Source of the DNA: Actinoallomurus sp963736325
GTDB taxonomy: Bacteria > Actinomycetota > Actinomycetes > Streptosporangiales > Streptosporangiaceae
Assembly: GCA_963736325.1 (NCBI GenBank)
Contig: CAVTOG010000010.1
Span: 868,001 to 932,000 of the forward strand
Direction: 5' to 3'
DNA: 64,000 nucleotides
Of the stretch, positions 61,712 to 64,000 are shown one piece after another (position 1 is the first letter of the stretch; each line of letters starts with the position of its first letter). The notes under the pieces are model-generated. The model ran no database searches. It had not been told where the DNA came from and saw only the letters and a list, made by a program, of their open reading frames with translations. The translations under genes were made by a program, and so were the position numbers.

Positions 61712-61834
61712 GCTGCCTCCCATCCGGACTTTGACCGTCGGTCCCGGAGTTTCACCGGGTCAACCGGCCGATGGAGTCGGCCGGGTCGCGGACTGTAACC
61801 GCCGGTTCGGAATTTCACCGACCCCGGAGCACGC
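61712..61834 (-). promoter_or_regulatory. FMN riboswitch (RFN element)
   Basis: On the minus strand the conserved RFN blocks appear in order: GGTCGGTGAAATTCCGA, ACCGGCGGTTACAGTCCGCG, a variable stem (GGCCGACTCCATCGGCC), GGTTGACCCGGTGAAACTCC, then GACCGACGGTCAAAGTCCGG and ATGGGAGGC. It lies 250 nt upstream of ribE and should repress the ribE-ribM-ribBA-ribH transcript when FMN is high. Confidence 0.95.
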
Positions 61835-61910
61835 GTTCAATAGCTCATCAACCAGTGTGCCATGCCGGGCATTCCCCCACCCATGTGAGGAAGCCCACTT
61901 CACAGGCCGG

Positions 61911-62633
61911 TCAGAGCTGCACGAGTCCCTTGCCCACTGTGAGGACGGCGCCCGCCATCGCCAGGACGATCACCGTCGTACGTGCGTGCCGGGCGGGGAC
62001 GCGGAAGGCGAGGCGGTTGCCGGCGGCGATGCCCAGGGCCAGCCCCACCGCGATCGCCGCCCAGCCGGTCACGGCCAGCGACGGCCGGCCGCCTTTGGCG
62101 ACGAGGGAGGCGGCGCCCAGGGTCCCGAAGATCAGCTGGGCGGTCGCCGCGAACCCACGCTGCTCCCAGCCGATCGACACCGCGTACACGGCGATGGCCG
62201 GGCCGCCGGCGCCGACCGTGGCGTTCAGGAAGCCCGACCCGGCGCCCGCGATGACGGCGCCGGGCGTGCCGCGCAGCACGCGGGCCCGCTCGGTCGCGAC
62301 GACGGCCAGCAGCGCCACGAGGACCAGGCCGCCGACCAGTACGGCCAGCACTGGCGCGGGCAGCTCACGTGCCACCCACACTCCGGGCACGACGGCGGGC
62401 AGGCCCGCGCCGAGCAGCAGTGCGGCCCGCCGCGGCTCGACGTCGCGCCAGACCTGGGTGAGCACGATCGTGGCGGCGATCGCGCCGCAGGCGTTGACCA
62501 GCAGCACGCCCTTGAACGGCCCGAGCAGCAGCACCATGAACGGCGAGGCCACCAGCGAGAACCCCAGCCCCGTCACGCGCTGCGCGCCGGCCCCGACGAG
62601 CACCACGAGACCGAGCCCGACCGCCTGCACCAC
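61911..62633 (-). CDS. TSUP (TauE/SafE) family permease
   Basis: About 240-residue membrane protein with eight segments and the two TSUP repeats (GAGAQRVTGLGFSLVASPFM; AGAGSGFLNATVGAGGPAIA). Family members export sulfite, sulfoacetate or related anions; substrate unknown. I use a GTG at 62633 with GAGGAGG; a GTG at 62675 would add 14 acidic residues. It lies between rpe and the riboswitch. Confidence 0.85.
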   Translation of the reverse strand: MVQAVGLGLVVLVGAGAQRVTGLGFSLVASPFMVLLLGPFKGVLLVNACGAIAATIVLTQVWRDVEPRRAALLLGAGLPAVVPGVWVARELPAPVLAVLVGGLVLVALLAVVATERARVLRGTPGAVIAGAGSGFLNATVGAGGPAIAVYAVSIGWEQRGFAATAQLIFGTLGAASLVAKGGRPSLAVTGWAAIAVGLALGIAAGNRLAFRVPARHARTTVIVLAMAGAVLTVGKGLVQL

Positions 62634-62748
62634 ACCGGCCTCCTCGCTGCCCGACTCCGGTTCGTCCAGCCCCACCCGTAGTGTCTTACAGGTGAGTCAG
62701 GTATGAATCGAACGTGATTCTAATTTCTCGACGGACAAGGACGTGACG

Positions 62749-63768
62749 ATGTCGGAGCGGTCGAAGTGGACCGAGCCCGGAGCCTTCCCGGTCGCACCCG
62801 GGGTGCACCGGATCCCGCTACCGCTGCCGAGCGACGGCCTGCGGGCGGTCAACGTCTACGCGATCCAGCACGACGACGAGCTGGTGCTCGTGGACGGCGG
62901 CTGGGCGCTGGAGGAGTCGCGGCGGCGCCTCGAAGAGGCCCTCAAGGAGATCGGCTTCGGCCTCGGCGACATCACGCGCTTCCTGGTCACCCACGTGCAC
63001 CGCGACCACTACACGCAGGCCGTGGCCGTACGCCGGGAGTTCGGCACGCGGGTGAGCCTCGGCGTGGGCGAGCGGCCCACGCTGGAGAGCCTGTCGCGGC
63101 CGAGGCTGCCGGAGGAGTCGCCGCAGCTCGCGCAGTTGCGCGCCTGCGGCGCCGAACCGATCATCCAGGCGTTGCGGGCGATCTGGAGAGAGGGCGGGCA
63201 CGACCCTTCCGAGTGGGAGATGCCCGACGAGTGGATCGAAGGGCGCACCGCGCTGCCGCTGGGCGGGCGCGAGCTCCTCGCCGTGCCGACCCCCGGCCAC
63301 ACCCGCGGCCACCTGGTCTTCGCCGACCTGGAGGACGGGCTGCTGTTCGCGGGCGACCACGTACTGCCGCACATCACGCCGTCGATCGGCTTCGAGGGCG
63401 CGCCCGCGCCCTCGCCGCTCAGGGCGTACCTGGAGTCGCTGAGGCTTGTGCGGCAGATGCCCGACCTGCGGCTGCTGCCCGCGCACGGCCCGGTCACCGA
63501 CAGCGTGCACGCACGCGTCGACGCCCTGCTCGCGCACCACGCCGACCGCCTGGACGCCTGTCAGGCCGCCGTCGCGGCGGGATCCGGCACCGCGTACGAG
63601 ACCGCACGCGCGCTCACATGGACCCGGCACGAACGCCTCTTCGACGACCTCGACGTCTTCAACCAGATGCTCGCCACCACCGAGACCCGCGCCCACCTGG
63701 AGGTGCTCGTCGCCCAGGGCCGGATCCGCGGCGGCGTCGAGAACGGAGTCAGCACGTACGCCGCGTAG
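62749..63768 (+). CDS. Metallo-beta-lactamase fold hydrolase
   Basis: 339 residues. Metal motif VTHVHRDHYTQAVAV (HxHxDH, about residues 83-90), later His in VPTPGHTRGHLVF, and LLFAGDHVLPHIT with Asp, and PAHGPV. Arranged as in LACTB2/GloB-like hydrolases with a helical C-terminal extension (ALTWTRHERLFDDLDVFNQM). The ATG at 62749 follows AAGG at 8 bp; a GTG two codons earlier is possible. Its end overlaps the converging rpe by 20 bp. Confidence 0.9.
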   Translation: MSERSKWTEPGAFPVAPGVHRIPLPLPSDGLRAVNVYAIQHDDELVLVDGGWALEESRRRLEEALKEIGFGLGDITRFLVTHVHRDHYTQAVAVRREFGTRVSLGVGERPTLESLSRPRLPEESPQLAQLRACGAEPIIQALRAIWREGGHDPSEWEMPDEWIEGRTALPLGGRELLAVPTPGHTRGHLVFADLEDGLLFAGDHVLPHITPSIGFEGAPAPSPLRAYLESLRLVRQMPDLRLLPAHGPVTDSVHARVDALLAHHADRLDACQAAVAAGSGTAYETARALTWTRHERLFDDLDVFNQMLATTETRAHLEVLVAQGRIRGGVENGVSTYAA

Positions 63769-64000
63769 CCTCCGTCGCCTGCTCGCGCAGGGAGCGCACG
63801 GCCTCGGCGGGGTCGTCGGCGGAGTAGACGGCCGAGCCGGCGACGAACACGTCGGCGCCCGCCTCCGCGCAGCGCTCGATCGTGCGGGAGTTCACCCCGC
63901 CGTCCACCTCCAGCCAGACGTCGAGGTCACGGCCCTTGATCAGCTCGCGCGCCCGCCGGATCTTGGGCAGCACGACGTCGAGGAACGGCTGCCCGCCGAA
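63749..64000 (-). CDS. rpe: Ribulose-phosphate 3-epimerase, C-terminal part
   Basis: Last 83 residues of Rpe; the 5' part is beyond the right edge. FGGQPFLDVVLPKIR, LEVDGGVNSRTIERCAEAGA and DVFVAGSAVYSADDPAEAVR show the substrate-binding loop, catalytic Asp region and phosphate-binding strand. In actinobacteria rpe usually precedes ribD-ribE; here a permease and an opposite-strand hydrolase intervene. Confidence 0.93.
   Translation of the reverse strand, partial: FGGQPFLDVVLPKIRRARELIKGRDLDVWLEVDGGVNSRTIERCAEAGADVFVAGSAVYSADDPAEAVRSLREQATEATRRTC

Overview
This window is about 70% GC, with dense, often translationally coupled genes, many GTG starts, an F420-type luciferase-like oxidoreductase and a mraZ-rsmH-ftsL-ftsI cell-division cluster. 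All of this points to a filamentous actinomycete; gene content suggests the Streptosporangiales/Thermomonosporaceae area, but that rank is an inference. No rRNA, tRNA or CRISPR array was seen.

Layout. 0-2.9 kb: start of the dcw cluster (mraZ, rsmH, ftsL-like, 5' part of ftsI), read leftward from a promoter overlapped by four 10-bp MraZ boxes. 3.2-8.0 kb: a rightward MoxR / DUF58 / transglutaminase operon. 8.0-8.8 kb: gene-free, with tandem repeats and hairpins. 8.8-20.4 kb: a leftward housekeeping block (DUF3040, dinB, a methyltransferase, nusB, efp, pepP-like; aroQ-aroB-aroK-aroC; a prepilin peptidase), split at 13.6-16.6 kb by accessory genes: LLM oxidoreductase, an internally deleted thioesterase with a striking double operator, TetR, a small membrane protein and a nitroreductase.

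21.8-55.8 kb is a catabolic region and the most interesting part. It holds a ring-opening amidohydrolase of the barbiturase/cyanurate hydrolase family 4 bp behind a carbamate kinase; a nitrilase-superfamily amidase; an APC transporter; a CoA-transferase; HyuA/HyuB; a four-gene coupled operon of a UraA-like NCS2 permease plus a three-subunit molybdenum hydroxylase; a PucR activator; a divergent DUF2877/FdrA/DUF1116 operon (the oxamate-carbamoyltransferase-type complex of E. coli allantoin catabolism); a DUF6986 lyase-like protein; and Mo-cofactor insertion genes (MocA-like, XdhC, CoxE, CoxD). Read together they suggest an energy-conserving oxidative pyrimidine pathway: uracil uptake, Mo-dependent oxidation to barbiturate, ring opening to 3-oxo-3-ureidopropanoate (ureidomalonate), phosphorolysis by the FdrA complex to malonamate plus carbamoyl phosphate, and ATP formation by carbamate kinase. 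The last steps are a prediction, not established.

55.8-57.0 kb is an IS110-family element. 57.2-61.8 kb is a leftward riboflavin/histidine block (FMN riboswitch, ribE, PnuC-like ribM, ribBA, ribH, hisG, PH-domain protein) without ribD or hisE. 61.9-64 kb holds a TSUP permease, a metallo-beta-lactamase-fold hydrolase and the 3' part of rpe. A family of inverted repeats whose edges contain gene stop codons recurs at five gene ends.
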